Shown here piece by piece: positions 54,323 through 64,000 of a stretch of 64,000 nucleotides of DNA. Source of the DNA: Nocardia xishanensis NBRC 101358 (GTDB lineage: Bacteria > Actinomycetota > Actinomycetes > Mycobacteriales > Mycobacteriaceae). Below the pieces are notes generated by a model that did not search any database, was not told where the DNA came from, and saw only the letters and a program-made list of their open reading frames with translations. Every line of letters begins with the position of its first letter. The stretch's first letter is position 1. The stretch is from the NCBI RefSeq assembly GCF_001613365.1, contig NZ_BDCF01000014.1:62001-126000 (forward strand). The letters run 5' to 3'. The translations under genes and the position numbers were made by a program.

Positions 54323-54365
54323 CAGGGCCGTGCGCCGGTGATTCTTCACCGACGGCACGGCCCTG
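54323..54365. terminator. Bidirectional terminator between the small gene and the Uma2-family gene
   Basis: CAGGGCCGTGC (54323-54333) pairs with 54355-54365, with an inner GGTGA/TCACC stem, followed by CCTAGTTTTCG on the plus strand. Lies between convergent genes. Confidence 0.85.
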
Positions 54366-54413
54366 CCTAGTTTTCGTGATCGGTCGGAACACCTATGAGT
54401 TTCGGAGGCCTCG

Positions 54414-55001
54414 TCAGGCAGTGGTCATGTCGCCGAAGGCGATGTCCAGCGGTACCGGTACATCCAGTGTCAGTCGACGAGTGTGCAGGCACACGAGGTG
54501 ATATCGGCCCTCGGATAGCCGATACTCTTCGATCTGGTCGATACCGTCGCCGGCCTCGGTGAGAAATACGATGAGGTACACGGGGATGCCTGCCACCGCG
54601 TACGCGGCCTTCTTCTCCACCGTATCGGTGTGGTGGGAACTGTCGGGAGAAACGATTTCGACGACGAGCACCGTGTCATCGGCGTAGAGCTTCGAGTCGT
54701 CGTCCAGGCAGCGGTACACCACGACATCGGGTCGACGCAGGCTGAGTGGGACATCGCTGAGGCGGACATCCACGTCTGTCTCGACCATCAGGCGTGGCTC
54801 CGGTTTGCGCGCGGCTTCCATTCGCGCCGCTATACGCCGTGCCACCCGATTGTGCAATCGCGATGGACTCTCGCACTTCACGATGTGACCGTCGATGACC
54901 TCGATCGTCCGGCAGAAGTCTTCGGGCAGCTGTTCGTAGTCCCGCGCGGTGATTTGCTCCGGGATCCAGCGATACCAGTCGCTGGGCGCGCCGCTCGTCA
55001 T
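54414..55001 (-). CDS. Uma2-family (DUF820) PD-(D/E)XK nuclease-fold protein
   Basis: A 195-residue protein with the Uma2 plan: ITARDYEQLPEDFCRTIEVIDGHIV, HNRVARRIAARME, then the restriction-enzyme-like core LRRPDVVVYRCLDDD with the acidic residue and VLVVEIVSPDSSHHTDTVEKKAAYAVAGIPVYLIV, whose Glu and Lys complete the site. The family is abundant in cyanobacteria and actinobacteria, often in many copies; a nuclease role is inferred from fold. It sits as an insertion between two arabinosyltransferase genes that are usually adjacent. Confidence 0.87.
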   Translation of the reverse strand: MTSGAPSDWYRWIPEQITARDYEQLPEDFCRTIEVIDGHIVKCESPSRLHNRVARRIAARMEAARKPEPRLMVETDVDVRLSDVPLSLRRPDVVVYRCLDDDSKLYADDTVLVVEIVSPDSSHHTDTVEKKAAYAVAGIPVYLIVFLTEAGDGIDQIEEYRLSEGRYHLVCLHTRRLTLDVPVPLDIAFGDMTTA

Positions 55002-55071
55002 GCCGTGAGCCTACCGGCCTGCTCGTGCATGTCGTAGGCGGATTCCTGGTCGCCAGGCAGCCAAAAGAGGA

Positions 55072-55127
55072 CAGGGCCGCTCGCATCGGTTGATGAATGC
55101 CGACGCAACCGGCCCTGCGCGGTTTGG
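55072..55127 (-). terminator. Terminator of the inverted emb gene
   Basis: CAGGGCCG at 55072-55079 pairs with CGGCCCTG at 55120-55127; on the minus strand it is followed by TCCTCTTTTGG. It lies 12 bases after the emb stop. Confidence 0.75.
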
Positions 55128-55138
55128 GATGTCCCCGG

Positions 55139-58100
55139 TCAGAACACCCGCATGTCTCCCGGCGACCACAGACCGGAACGGTTCGCGGTGCCCGTCTCGA
55201 GGCGGGCGGGCTTCGCGTTCGGGTCGTACTGGTCGTAGCGCTCGAGCGAACCCCAGTCGCGCGCCCAGTCGTCCTTCAGGTAGGTCGGCATGGTCGTCGA
55301 CTTGGCCAGCATCTGCGCGAAACCGAGTGGGCCGCCGAATTCCTCGGCCTGCCAGGTATTCGTGGAGCTGATGGCCAGCGGACGGTCCGGCAGGATGCGG
55401 TACTTCGGCACCTCGGCCACGCCGTTCTCGTGATAGAACGGCCGCTGGCACGGGAACTGCAGTCCGACCGCCCAGTCCAGCAGGATCGGCTGCTGGGAAC
55501 CGAGGAAGTCGTTGAGCGACTCGAGCTTCGGCATCCGCGGCGGGGTGAACGCCAGCCACTGGTCACCGATCAGAATCCGGTCCTCGGCGACGATGCGCAC
55601 GGTGTCGGCCTCCGGCGCGATCTCGTCGAGCGGCACCCGCAGGTTGCGCCAGGACGGGAACGGGCCGATATCGCGCGGCAGGTAGGTGCCGAGCTTCTCC
55701 ACGGTGCCGTCGGGCAGGCGGCGGCCGTAGTCGACGGTCAGCGACTGGCCGTACTTCATCGTGCCGGTGTCGTCGAAGGACATGATGCGTCCGGCGGCCG
55801 AGATCACCACCAGCGGCCGGTCGGCCGAACGCGCGGGCAGGACGTACCAGCTCGAGGTCAGCGCGGCGGGCTGCTGCATGCCTTCCTGGTAGCTGCCCAT
55901 GATCGGGGTCTTCGACGGGTCGAGGCCGAACGGCAGCGCGACGGTGCTGCCGTTCACGCCGCGCGCGCCCTGACCGCCGCCGGTGCCCGCGCTCTCGCCC
56001 TCGGCGAAGGCCGCGCCGACCGACTGGGTGGAGGTGTTGCCGGTGCCCGGCTTCACCTCGACGGTGTCGGCGGACAGGTCGTCCGGCACGCCGTTGGGGT
56101 CGAAGCCGACCGGTTTGCCGCCGCCGAGCGGATCGTCGTTGGCGGGCGGGTTGGCCGGATCGATGATCGGCGTCAGCCGTCCCTCGTTCGGGTCGGTCTC
56201 CACCAGCACGTCATTGGCCAGGCCGCACATGTTGCCGCCGAGCGCGTCGAAGTTGGAGCGGGCCAGCGAGTACGCCGGGTACTGCGAGTACGCGCCCTTG
56301 GCCAGCGACGCCACCTCCAGCAACACCATCAGCGCGGCGACGACGGTCAGCGGGATCGCGGCGAACTTACGAATTCGCCTGCCGCGCACGGTCTTCGCCG
56401 ACGGCTGCGGCTTGGTGTAGTCCTCGCGCAACGCGAACCAGGCGACCAGCGCGAGCGCGAGCCCGAACAGGACGAGCATCAGCGTGTTCGACGAGTAACC
56501 GTGCAGCGAGATCTGCTTGTCGAACCACGGCACGCCGAAGCTGGAGACGTACCAGTAGCCGTTGATGCCGGAGAACGCGATCGCCAGCACGAACAGCAGA
56601 CCCGCGAGGAAAATGGCCCGGTTCTTGCGGGCCCGCAAGGCGCTTGCCGAGACCGCGACCGCGGTGACCGCGGCCAGCGAACCGGCGATGCCGGCGTACG
56701 CGCCGAAGTGGTGGGTCCACTTCGTCGGGTTGAACATCATGAAGAAGATCGTGCCGAGGACGATACCCATCAACCGCCACGTCGGGCCGCTCGCGATGCC
56801 GGGCACCCGCCTGCGCCGCAGCAGCACCAGCATGGTGGTGAACAGACACAGCAGCATGACGAGGAAGGCGAAGCGGCGCGAGAGCGAGCCGTCGACGGTC
56901 TCCACGAACAGGTAGTAGTAGCGCAGGTAGTCCTCGTACCAGGCCAGGTTCGGGCCGGTGGCCTGACGCACCCGGTTCGCTTCCTGGATGCCCGCGAACG
57001 TCTGATCGCTGTAGACCACCGTCAGTACCAGCAAGCCCGCCGCCGCGATCGGCGCGAGCAACGGCAGCGCCCCATGTTCACGGTGACGGCGCACCACGAT
57101 CCGCACCAGCGGCCGGATACCGGCGAGCAGCGCGGCGATACACATCAGACCGGTCGGCGCCGCCGCCAGCGTGAAGGCGGCGATCAGCACCGCCATCCCG
57201 GCGGGAAGCAGACGGCCGGTCGCGATGGCGCGCTCGATCGAAACCCAGGTCAGCAGGGCGCCGAGGGCGACGATCGGCTCCGAGCGCAGGCCGTTGTCGA
57301 ACGGCAACCAGAAGGCGAGGAACACCAGGCCGCCGGTCCACAGCGCCACCTTGCTGGTGCGCACACCGCGCCCGAGGCGGGGCACCACCTCGCGGCTGAT
57401 CACCATCCAGCAGAGGATGGCGCAGCACAGCGCGGGCAGGCGCACCCACGGGCTGGCCGTGGAGATCTCCGCGAACACCTGGATCACGTAGTAGTACCAG
57501 CCGAACGGCGCCTCGGGGACGCCGTACCAGCGGAAGTAGTTGGCCATGTAGCCCGCGTCCGGGGCGACCCGGACCATGCTGAGGATGTAGCCGTCGTCGG
57601 AGGTGTTGGCCCCGACGAAGTGCCACAGCAGCAGCGTGCCGATCACGGCGCCGTCGGCCCAGGTCGGCTTCAGCCAGTGGGCGGGCAGGAAGCGGCGGTG
57701 GCCGCGGCCGTCGCTGCTGTCGAGCCGGGCCAGCGCGACGAGGGCGACGAGCGTGCACAGCACCGCGGCGATCATCGCGATCAGCTTGACGAGCGTCGGA
57801 CTGGAGCTGAACCGGGTGTCGACGGTCATGTCGAAGGACAGGCCTGCGGGCACCGCGCCCTTCAGATCGGAGAACACGCCGACCACCTGCGGCCGGAAGT
57901 CACCGGCCATCGTGCCCTCGGCGGGCACCTGCACGGTCTCGGCCTGTCCGGGCGCGCCGCCCTGAACGGGTCGGTCGACCGTCAGCATCATGCCCTGGAA
58001 CGCGGCGAAGGTGCGGTTGTGGTCCGACGTGATGGCGATCGAGGAGCACTCGCCCATCCGTGCGCGCTCGGCCGAGGCCACCACCGCGTTGCGGTTCACC

Positions 58101-58474
58101 ACGTCGACTGACGTATCGGAGACCCGGACGAACATCGCCTCGAGCGCCGCGCGGTCGCCCTGCGGCGGCGCGGTCGCCAGCAGCATGCCGCCCTGCTCGG
58201 GCAGCGCGGCCACCGTCGAACACGGGATGCTCGCCCGCAGGTCGGTCGGCACCTGCGACATCAGCGGCGCCTGCACGTTGCCGAGCGTGCCGCCCTGCGG
58301 CCATTTCAGCACCGCGGTGGTCTGCTCGACGGGCAGGAACGGCGTGGCCAGTGCCAGCAGCGCACCGAGCACTCCGGCCACCAGCGCGATTGTTCGCGCC
58401 GTCCGGAAGTCCTTCGGTCGGACTTCGGGCGCGGCGGGAGGCTTCGTCAAGACAGCGGTAGCGACGTCGGGCAC
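55139..58474 (-). CDS. emb: Arabinosyltransferase, Emb family (second, inverted copy)
   Basis: An 1111-residue GT53 enzyme polymerising arabinan from decaprenyl-P-arabinose. Catalytic loop [30 protein letters not shown], with the ethambutol-position Met near residue 300 conserved. Further motifs [23 protein letters not shown] and [15 protein letters not shown] precede the C-terminal carbohydrate-binding part with [49 protein letters not shown] and the tail [12 protein letters not shown], shared with mycobacterial EmbB. GTG 58474 is favoured over TTG 58483: TAGCAT (minus strand 58488-58483) is correctly placed for a leaderless GTG transcript. Runs opposite to the first emb gene. Confidence 0.93.
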   Translation of the reverse strand: MPDVATAVLTKPPAAPEVRPKDFRTARTIALVAGVLGALLALATPFLPVEQTTAVLKWPQGGTLGNVQAPLMSQVPTDLRASIPCSTVAALPEQGGMLLATAPPQGDRAALEAMFVRVSDTSVDVVNRNAVVASAERARMGECSSIAITSDHNRTFAAFQGMMLTVDRPVQGGAPGQAETVQVPAEGTMAGDFRPQVVGVFSDLKGAVPAGLSFDMTVDTRFSSSPTLVKLIAMIAAVLCTLVALVALARLDSSDGRGHRRFLPAHWLKPTWADGAVIGTLLLWHFVGANTSDDGYILSMVRVAPDAGYMANYFRWYGVPEAPFGWYYYVIQVFAEISTASPWVRLPALCCAILCWMVISREVVPRLGRGVRTSKVALWTGGLVFLAFWLPFDNGLRSEPIVALGALLTWVSIERAIATGRLLPAGMAVLIAAFTLAAAPTGLMCIAALLAGIRPLVRIVVRRHREHGALPLLAPIAAAGLLVLTVVYSDQTFAGIQEANRVRQATGPNLAWYEDYLRYYYLFVETVDGSLSRRFAFLVMLLCLFTTMLVLLRRRRVPGIASGPTWRLMGIVLGTIFFMMFNPTKWTHHFGAYAGIAGSLAAVTAVAVSASALRARKNRAIFLAGLLFVLAIAFSGINGYWYVSSFGVPWFDKQISLHGYSSNTLMLVLFGLALALVAWFALREDYTKPQPSAKTVRGRRIRKFAAIPLTVVAALMVLLEVASLAKGAYSQYPAYSLARSNFDALGGNMCGLANDVLVETDPNEGRLTPIIDPANPPANDDPLGGGKPVGFDPNGVPDDLSADTVEVKPGTGNTSTQSVGAAFAEGESAGTGGGQGARGVNGSTVALPFGLDPSKTPIMGSYQEGMQQPAALTSSWYVLPARSADRPLVVISAAGRIMSFDDTGTMKYGQSLTVDYGRRLPDGTVEKLGTYLPRDIGPFPSWRNLRVPLDEIAPEADTVRIVAEDRILIGDQWLAFTPPRMPKLESLNDFLGSQQPILLDWAVGLQFPCQRPFYHENGVAEVPKYRILPDRPLAISSTNTWQAEEFGGPLGFAQMLAKSTTMPTYLKDDWARDWGSLERYDQYDPNAKPARLETGTANRSGLWSPGDMRVF

Positions 58475-58620
58475 GGTTGGCAATGCTAGCGGGTAACCGG
58501 ACGAAGCCGGGCTCGGGAAGCGCGCGACGAGTTACTCGAATTTTCGGCCGAGGGTCCTTTTCCCCCCGAAAGTGGACCCGACTTGGTGACCCATTCCCCG
58601 GCGAATGGAAAGGTATGGGT

Positions 58621-59118
58621 ATGACCAAGGTGAATCTCGAGACGAATTTCGGAGCTATCGTCCTGGAACTGGACGCGGAGAAGGCGCCCTCGACGGTGCA
58701 GAACTTCGTGGATTACGTGAACGCGGGCCACTACAACGGCACGATTTTCCACCGCGTGATCCCGGGCTTCATGATCCAGGGCGGCGGTTTCGAGCCCGAC
58801 ATGCGCCAGAAGGGCACCAACGCCCCGATCAAGAACGAGGCGAACAACGGCCTGAAGAACAACAAGTACACGGTCGCGATGGCCCGCACCAACGACCCGC
58901 ACTCGGCCACCGCGCAGTTCTTCATCAACGTCGCCGACAACGACTTCCTGAACCACTCGGCCCCCACCCCGTCCGGCTGGGGCTACACCGTGTTCGGCGC
59001 GGTCGTCGACGGCACCGACGTGGTCGACAAGATCGCGGGCGTCGCCACCGGCTCGGCGGGCATGCACCAGGACGTGCCGCTCGACGCGGTCGTCATCACT
59101 TCCGCGACCATCGGCTGA
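58621..59118 (+). CDS. ppiA: Cyclophilin-type peptidyl-prolyl isomerase
   Basis: A 165-residue cytoplasmic cyclophilin of the short bacterial type. Catalytic and binding residues are present: [14 protein letters not shown] (Arg, Phe, Met, Gln), [26 protein letters not shown] and [18 protein letters not shown]. It speeds cis-trans isomerisation of proline bonds. No signal peptide. GGAAAGG lies before the ATG at 58621. Transcribed divergently from emb, with a strong shared terminator against accD4. Confidence 0.93.
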   Translation: MTKVNLETNFGAIVLELDAEKAPSTVQNFVDYVNAGHYNGTIFHRVIPGFMIQGGGFEPDMRQKGTNAPIKNEANNGLKNNKYTVAMARTNDPHSATAQFFINVADNDFLNHSAPTPSGWGYTVFGAVVDGTDVVDKIAGVATGSAGMHQDVPLDAVVITSATIG

Positions 59119-59135
59119 CAACCGGAGGAAACGCG

Positions 59136-59170
59136 AATCGGGCCGTCTCCCAAGGGAGTACGGCCCGATT
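59136..59170. terminator. Bidirectional terminator between ppiA and accD4
   Basis: AATCGGGCCGT (59136-59146) pairs with 59160-59170, extended inward by a CTCC/GGAG stem. A-rich and T-rich ends on both sides make it usable from either strand. Confidence 0.88.
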
Positions 59171-59185
59171 CCGGTTCGCGAGGAG

Positions 59186-60730
59186 CTACAGCGGCAGCAA
59201 GTGGTGCTTGCGCGGGTTGCGCGCGAGCTGCTTGTCCCGCAGCAGATGCAGCGCCCTGCGTAGCTCGAGGCGGGTGCTGGACGGCTCGATGACGGCGTCG
59301 ATGTACCCGCGCTCGGCGGCCACCCACGGCGTCGCCACGGTCGCGTTGTAGAAGTCGATCATCTGCTGGCGCATCGCGGCGCGCTGGTCCTCCGGCGCGG
59401 CCTCGATCTGCTTGGCGCCGATCAGGCTCACCGCGCTCTCAGCGCCCATCACCGCGATGCGGGCCGTCGGCCAGGCCAGGTTCACGTCGGCGCCGAGCTG
59501 CTTGGAGCCCATCACCGCGTAGCCGCCGCCGTAGGACTTGCGGATCACGACGGTCACCTTCGGCACGGTAGCCTCCACGAAGGAGAACAGGAAGCGCCCG
59601 CCGCGTTTGATCACGCCGATCTTCTCCTGCTCGACGCCGGGCAGGAAACCGGGCGTGTCGACCACGAAGACCAGCGGGATCTCGAAGGCGTCGCAGAGCC
59701 GGACGAAGTGCGCCGCCTTGTCCGAGGCGCGGGCGTCCAGCGCACCGGCGTACACCATCGGCTGATTGGCGACGACGCCGACGCTGCGGCCGTCCACGCG
59801 GGCGAAGCCGGTGATGATGTTGCGCCCCGCGCTCGCGCCGACCTCGTGGAAATCGCCGTCGTCGAAGATGCGCAGCAGGATCTCGTGCATGTCGTAGCCC
59901 GCGTTGTCCGAGTCGGGCACGAGCGAATCCAGTTCGCGGTCCGTGTCGGTGATCTCCGGCTCCAGGCCGGGATTCACGATCGGGGCTAGCTCCTGGCAGC
60001 TGGTCGGCAGGAAGCCGAGGTACTCGCGCACCCACTGGAACGCGGCCGCCTCGTCCTTGGCGACGTGATGGATGTTGCCGTACTCGGCCTGGCTCTGCGC
60101 GCCGCCCAGTTCCTCGAGGCTCACGTCCTCGCCGGTGACCTCGCGGATCACCTTCGGCCCGGTGACGAACATGTACGCCTCTTCGGTCGCCACCACCACG
60201 TCGGTGTTGATCGGGGCGTACACCGCACCGCCCGCGCACTTGCCGAGAATCATCGAAACCTGCGGCACCAGGCCCGACAGCGGCTCCTGGCGTCTGCCGA
60301 GTTCCGCGTACCAGGCCAGCGAGGTGACGGCCTCCTGCACGCGCGCGCCGCCGGAGTCGTTGATGCCGACGACCGGGCAGCCGACCTTGGCGGCGTACTC
60401 CAGGATGTAGGCGACCTTGCGGCCGAACATCTCGCCGACCGATCCGCCGTACACGGTCTGGTCGTGGGAGAACACCGCCACGGGTCTACCTTCCACCAGG
60501 CCGTGTCCGGTGACGACGCCGTCGCCGTACAGCGCGGTGGGATCGCCCGGCTTGCGCACCAGCGCGCCGATCTCCACGAACGTTCCCGGATCGATCAGCA
60601 TGTTGATCCGGTCGCGGGCGCTGGGAATGCCCTTCTTCGCCCGCTTCGCGACTCCCGCTTCCCCCGCCGGTTCCTGCGCCAGTTCTAGACGTTTACGCAG
60701 GTCGGCGAGTTTTTCGGCAGTAGTGCTCAC
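59186..60730 (-). CDS. accD4: Acyl-CoA carboxylase carboxyltransferase AccD4
   Basis: A 514-residue beta subunit that, with AccA3 and AccD5, carboxylates the long-chain acyl-CoA used as the alpha branch of mycolic acid. Both crotonase-like halves are intact: the N-terminal half has [12 protein letters not shown] and [15 protein letters not shown], the C-terminal half [25 protein letters not shown] and [18 protein letters not shown]. The tail [16 protein letters not shown] is basic. Operon with pks13: its ATG overlaps the pks13 stop by four bases, so product and consumer are made together. Confidence 0.94.
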   Translation of the reverse strand: MSTTAEKLADLRKRLELAQEPAGEAGVAKRAKKGIPSARDRINMLIDPGTFVEIGALVRKPGDPTALYGDGVVTGHGLVEGRPVAVFSHDQTVYGGSVGEMFGRKVAYILEYAAKVGCPVVGINDSGGARVQEAVTSLAWYAELGRRQEPLSGLVPQVSMILGKCAGGAVYAPINTDVVVATEEAYMFVTGPKVIREVTGEDVSLEELGGAQSQAEYGNIHHVAKDEAAAFQWVREYLGFLPTSCQELAPIVNPGLEPEITDTDRELDSLVPDSDNAGYDMHEILLRIFDDGDFHEVGASAGRNIITGFARVDGRSVGVVANQPMVYAGALDARASDKAAHFVRLCDAFEIPLVFVVDTPGFLPGVEQEKIGVIKRGGRFLFSFVEATVPKVTVVIRKSYGGGYAVMGSKQLGADVNLAWPTARIAVMGAESAVSLIGAKQIEAAPEDQRAAMRQQMIDFYNATVATPWVAAERGYIDAVIEPSSTRLELRRALHLLRDKQLARNPRKHHLLPL

Positions 60731-63700
60731 TGTGCGCCTTTCGCCTCGATTTCCCCGAGCTTCGCGGTCAGGTCGGCACCGATCCGGCCGATCCGCGGCT
60801 CGTCGACGATCTGCAAGTGATCACCGGGGATGTGCACGATCTCGAGGTTCTCGATGTATTCGTCCCAGCCGCCGTTCGGGCGCCGGTCCCCGTAGCGGGG
60901 CTCCAGCTCGATCGCGCCGTCGTGGTAGCGGTCCGCCAGGTAGAGCACGACGTCGCCGTCGTAGCGACTCGGCTGGGTCTGCTGCAGCGCCCGCTGTTCG
61001 ATCCACGAGGTGCGCTGATGCTCGAGCACGCCGCCCGGAATCTTCGCACCGCTCATCTTGATGAGGTCGGTGATCATCTTGTACTGCTCTTCGTCACTGG
61101 CGGCGGCCAGCTCTTCGATCTGCTCGCGATCCAGCTCGCCAGGGACGTTGTAGGTCTTCCTGGCGAAGACCTGGAAACGTTCGATCCGGCGCACGCGCTC
61201 GGCGGGGCTGTTGTCCTCGTTCTCGACGGGGATCGCCAGGTCGATCAGGCCGACCAGCCGAACGTCCGCGCCCTCGGCCCGAAGCAGCTGCGCGACCTGC
61301 AGTGCCAGGACCGCGCCGAGCGACCAGCCGTACAGCACGTACGGTCCGTCGCCCTGCAACTTGCGCAGCTCGGGCAGGTACTGGCGGGCACGCTCCTCGA
61401 TCGAGCCGTCGACTCGCTCGAAGCCGTACATCGGAGTATCGGCGGGCAGCCGCTTGAGCAGCGGCTCGTACACCAGGGTGTTGCCACCGGCGGGGTGGAA
61501 CACGAAGACCGGCACCGCGTTCGAACCTTCGGCGCGGGCGCGCAGCGGCCGGACGAAACCGTCCACGTCGGCGCCGCTGTCCTGGAGCTGGCGCACCACG
61601 TCGGCCAGCTGTTCGATCGTCTCGCAGTCGAGCACGTCGTCGACGGTGATCTCGGCGCCGACCCGCTCGGTGAGGCGAGCCGCCAGCTTCTCGGCGATCT
61701 CCTCCTCCAGGATCGGCAGGGTGTTGAAGATGCCGCCCGCCGACTTGCCGGTGACGACCGCCCAGCTGGCGAAGGTCAACCGCTCGGCGGCGTCGCGCGG
61801 CGGCACATCGTCCTCGGTTGCGGAGCTCTGCTCCTGACCGCCGAACATCGAGGCCGCCTCGGCGGGCGCGACGGCAGGGGTCTTCTGCTGTGCCGCGACG
61901 GCCGGAGTGGCCTGCTGCGCAGCGGCTTCGGCGACGATCTTCTCCGCCTCGGCCTCGACCGTGGTGTTCTGGACATCCAGCCCTGGCACCGGCGCGCCCG
62001 CGGCCTGCACCGCCACGGCCGGGTCGTCGCCCGACTCCAGCGCCGAACGCGCCGCCGCGAGAGCATCGCTGTCGACGGTGATCTCTTCACCCGCGGCCTG
62101 CTTGTCCGCGATCGCCTGCACCTCTTCGCGGTGCTCGATGGCGTAGCGCAGCACCTTGCCGACCTCGTTGAGGTTGGCGTCGCGCACGGCCTGGATCTGC
62201 AGCTGCGGGATGTCGAATTCGAACTCGACGCGGTTCTTGATGCGCATCGCCATCAGCGAGTCGAGACCCAGCTCCATGAGCGGGATCTCCATCGGCAGGT
62301 CCTCGACGGCGTAGCCCATGGACTCCGCGACGATGATCGCGAGCCGCTCCTCGATGGTCTGGCTGCCGTTGGGATCCCACCGGTCGCCGAAGGTCTCGAC
62401 GACCTCGGGTTCCGCGACGGCCGCGACCGCGGTCTCGGTGACCGGTTGCGCCACAGCGGTTTCCGGCAGCGGGGCGCCGGAGGTCACCACGGCCTCGAAA
62501 AGCAAGCGGAAGGCGTTGCCCTCCTTGGCGTGCACCTGCGCCGACGCGCCGCCGAGGTGCGGGGTCAGCGTGGTGGTCAGCGTTCCGGCGGCGGGCGGCG
62601 CGCCGTGGGTGATCGAAGCGCCCACCGCGACATCGCTCAACACCTGCGCCGCAGCCGAATTCACCAGTGCGGCCATGTCGGTGACGACGCCCGCCTGGAC
62701 CTCCCAGACGTGGCGGCCGTCCGGCAGCGCGACGTGCGCGCCGGGGATCCTGGTGTTGCCGCTTCCACTGGACATCCGGCTCTCCGGCCAGAACTGCTTG
62801 CGCACGAACACGGTTCGCGGCACATCGGCGTACTCGCCCGCGGGCAGCAGCGAGGACAGGTCGACGGCGTGGCCGTGCACGTAGAGCTGGGCCAGCGCGG
62901 AGATCACGCCCGCCGACTCGTCTTCCTTGCGCTTGAGCGTCGGGATGAGCTGCGCGTCGTGCAGCCCGGCCGCGAACGTGGTGCCCAGAACCTGCATCAG
63001 CGCAACGGAATTCGGCGCGAGTTCCAGGAAGGTGGTGTGCCCGGAGTCCACCGCGAGCTTCACCGCGTTGGTGAAGTACACGCTGTGGCGCATGTTCTTG
63101 ACCCAGTAGTCCTCGTCGTGGATCGGGTCGTGACCGGGCCGGTAGAACTGCTCCTTGTTCACCGTCGAGTACAGGCCCGCCTTCATGCGGGTCGGCTCGA
63201 TGCCCGCCAGCTCCGCGGCCAGCTCGCCGAGCAGCGGATCCATCTGCGAGGTGTGGCCGGCGCCGCGGGTCTGGAGCACCCGGGCGAACTTGCCCGCGCC
63301 CTCGACCTTGGCGACGATCGCCTGCACCTGTTCGGTCGGACCGCCGATCACCGTGTTGGTCGGCGCGGCGTACACCGCGACCTCGACGTCCGGGTACTCC
63401 GGCAGCATGGCCTCGACGTCCGCGGCGCTCAGCTCGACCAGCGCCATGTTGCGCACGTCGGCGTCGGTGATCATCGCCTCGCCCTCGCCCATCAGGCGGG
63501 AACGGGCGCAGATCACCCGCACCGCGTCCTCGAGCGCGAGGCCGCCCGCGATGTACGCGCCCGCGACCTCACCCATGGAGTGGCCGACGACGGCGGTGGG
63601 CTCGGCGCCGTGCGCGCGCAGCAGCGCGGCCAGACCGATCTGAATGGTGAAGATGCCGACCTGCGAGGTGCCGACGCTGTAGTCCTGGGCGTCGTCCAGG

Positions 63701-64000
63701 ATCATCTCGCGAATCGAGTAACCGGCCTCGTCCTGCACCAACTCGTCGACCTGGTCGACGGCGGCGCGGAAGATCGCGTTCTCCAGGTAGAGCTGCTTGC
63801 CCATCTTGCGGTGCTGCGCGCCGAAACCGGCGAGCACCCAGACCGGGCCCTGCGCGGCGGGCGCGTCGGCGGTGAACACGCCCGTGCCCGGCTTGCCCGC
63901 GGCGATGGCGCGCAGACCGGCGACGGCCTCTTCGTGCGTCTTGGCGATCACGACGCCACGCGAACGCCAGTGGCTGCGCTTGGCCAGCGAACGGGCCACG
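60727..64000 (-). CDS. pks13: Mycolic acid condensase Pks13, C-terminal part
   Basis: The last ~1090 residues of Pks13; the 5' part, with the first carrier and ketosynthase domains, is beyond the window. Visible domains: acyltransferase with the active serine in [12 protein letters not shown] (Ser141 of the fragment) selecting carboxyacyl substrates, a carrier protein with the phosphopantetheine serine in LGLDSLMAM (about 581), an Ala/Glu-rich linker, and a C-terminal thioesterase with [10 protein letters not shown] (about 892) that transfers the product to trehalose. Pks13 condenses the two fatty chains of mycolic acid. Immediately upstream of accD4 on the same transcript. Confidence 0.94.
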   Translation of the reverse strand, partial: VARSLAKRSHWRSRGVVIAKTHEEAVAGLRAIAAGKPGTGVFTADAPAAQGPVWVLAGFGAQHRKMGKQLYLENAIFRAAVDQVDELVQDEAGYSIREMILDDAQDYSVGTSQVGIFTIQIGLAALLRAHGAEPTAVVGHSMGEVAGAYIAGGLALEDAVRVICARSRLMGEGEAMITDADVRNMALVELSAADVEAMLPEYPDVEVAVYAAPTNTVIGGPTEQVQAIVAKVEGAGKFARVLQTRGAGHTSQMDPLLGELAAELAGIEPTRMKAGLYSTVNKEQFYRPGHDPIHDEDYWVKNMRHSVYFTNAVKLAVDSGHTTFLELAPNSVALMQVLGTTFAAGLHDAQLIPTLKRKEDESAGVISALAQLYVHGHAVDLSSLLPAGEYADVPRTVFVRKQFWPESRMSSGSGNTRIPGAHVALPDGRHVWEVQAGVVTDMAALVNSAAAQVLSDVAVGASITHGAPPAAGTLTTTLTPHLGGASAQVHAKEGNAFRLLFEAVVTSGAPLPETAVAQPVTETAVAAVAEPEVVETFGDRWDPNGSQTIEERLAIIVAESMGYAVEDLPMEIPLMELGLDSLMAMRIKNRVEFEFDIPQLQIQAVRDANLNEVGKVLRYAIEHREEVQAIADKQAAGEEITVDSDALAAARSALESGDDPAVAVQAAGAPVPGLDVQNTTVEAEAEKIVAEAAAQQATPAVAAQQKTPAVAPAEAASMFGGQEQSSATEDDVPPRDAAERLTFASWAVVTGKSAGGIFNTLPILEEEIAEKLAARLTERVGAEITVDDVLDCETIEQLADVVRQLQDSGADVDGFVRPLRARAEGSNAVPVFVFHPAGGNTLVYEPLLKRLPADTPMYGFERVDGSIEERARQYLPELRKLQGDGPYVLYGWSLGAVLALQVAQLLRAEGADVRLVGLIDLAIPVENEDNSPAERVRRIERFQVFARKTYNVPGELDREQIEELAAASDEEQYKMITDLIKMSGAKIPGGVLEHQRTSWIEQRALQQTQPSRYDGDVVLYLADRYHDGAIELEPRYGDRRPNGGWDEYIENLEIVHIPGDHLQIVDEPRIGRIGADLTAKLGEIEAKGAQ

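Noticed and set aside
55097..58111. A 1004-codon frame antisense to the second emb gene
   Set aside because: Same reason: composition typical of antisense frames in GC-rich DNA, no recognisable motifs.

Overview
The window is GC-rich actinobacterial chromosome, most probably from a Nocardia species. It carries the mycolyl-arabinogalactan wall genes of the Mycobacteriales: dprE1-dprE2-aftA, two Emb arabinosyltransferases, glfT1 and glfT2, an O-antigen-type ABC exporter, accD4-pks13 and an antigen-85-like mycolyltransferase. Gene order follows the Mycobacterium tuberculosis Rv3772-Rv3800c stretch (hisC2, quinone oxidoreductase, class V aminotransferase-like protein, bpa, galactan exporter, glfT1, GtrA protein, dprE1/2, aftA, emb genes, accD4, pks13). 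A bacterial nitric oxide synthase, several two-paralogue families and many accessory genes point to Nocardia rather than Mycobacterium. The genus call is inference; no marker gene settles it.

Layout. 1-1032: a RidA fragment and a mycothiol-dependent-isomerase-like protein. 1039-7224 (minus): a three-gene operon encoding a CHAT-protease/STAND ATPase, an LCAT-like alpha/beta hydrolase, and a trypsin-like protease fused to a DRGH DNA/RNA endonuclease. It looks like an undescribed conflict (anti-phage or programmed-death) system and is the most interesting part of the window. 7.6-13.8 kb: tRNA-Arg, two tRNA-Ser, a dienelactone-hydrolase-like protein lacking its cysteine, aromatic/histidinol-phosphate aminotransferase, an Ag85-like esterase, nitric oxide synthase and a PAP2 membrane protein. 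13.9-18.0 kb: MarR regulator, FMN lactate-oxidase-type enzyme, quinone oxidoreductase and a PLP-fold protein without its lysine.

18.3-36 kb: the polysaccharide block. It holds bpa (proteasome activator), then exporter permease, exporter ATPase and glfT1 as an operon. Next come rsgA, an SDR behind a perfect 36-bp palindrome, glfT2, and a GtrA / family-2 glycosyltransferase / DUF2142 trio that probably makes and uses a polyprenyl-phosphate sugar. The dTDP-rhamnose genes rmlB, rmlA and rmlC are scattered here, with a secreted-protein gene and a truncated relative of its signal peptide between them. 35.8-43.4 kb: accessory genes (MarR/MFS pair with a likely operator, XRE-DUF5753 regulator, DUF4282 membrane protein, small primase-polymerase-like protein, molybdopterin oxidoreductase, PPOX-fold protein).

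43.4-64 kb: wall assembly. The GtrA protein is divergent from dprE1-dprE2, which make decaprenyl-phospho-arabinose. aftA, an unassigned multi-pass membrane protein and a first emb gene follow. A second emb gene lies inverted, with a 53-aa gene and a Uma2-family gene between the two. The window ends with cyclophilin, accD4 and the 3' part of pks13 (condensation of the mycolate). Together these genes supply the arabinose donor, build galactan and arabinan, move galactan across the membrane and make mycolic acid. Most operon ends carry strong stem-loops.
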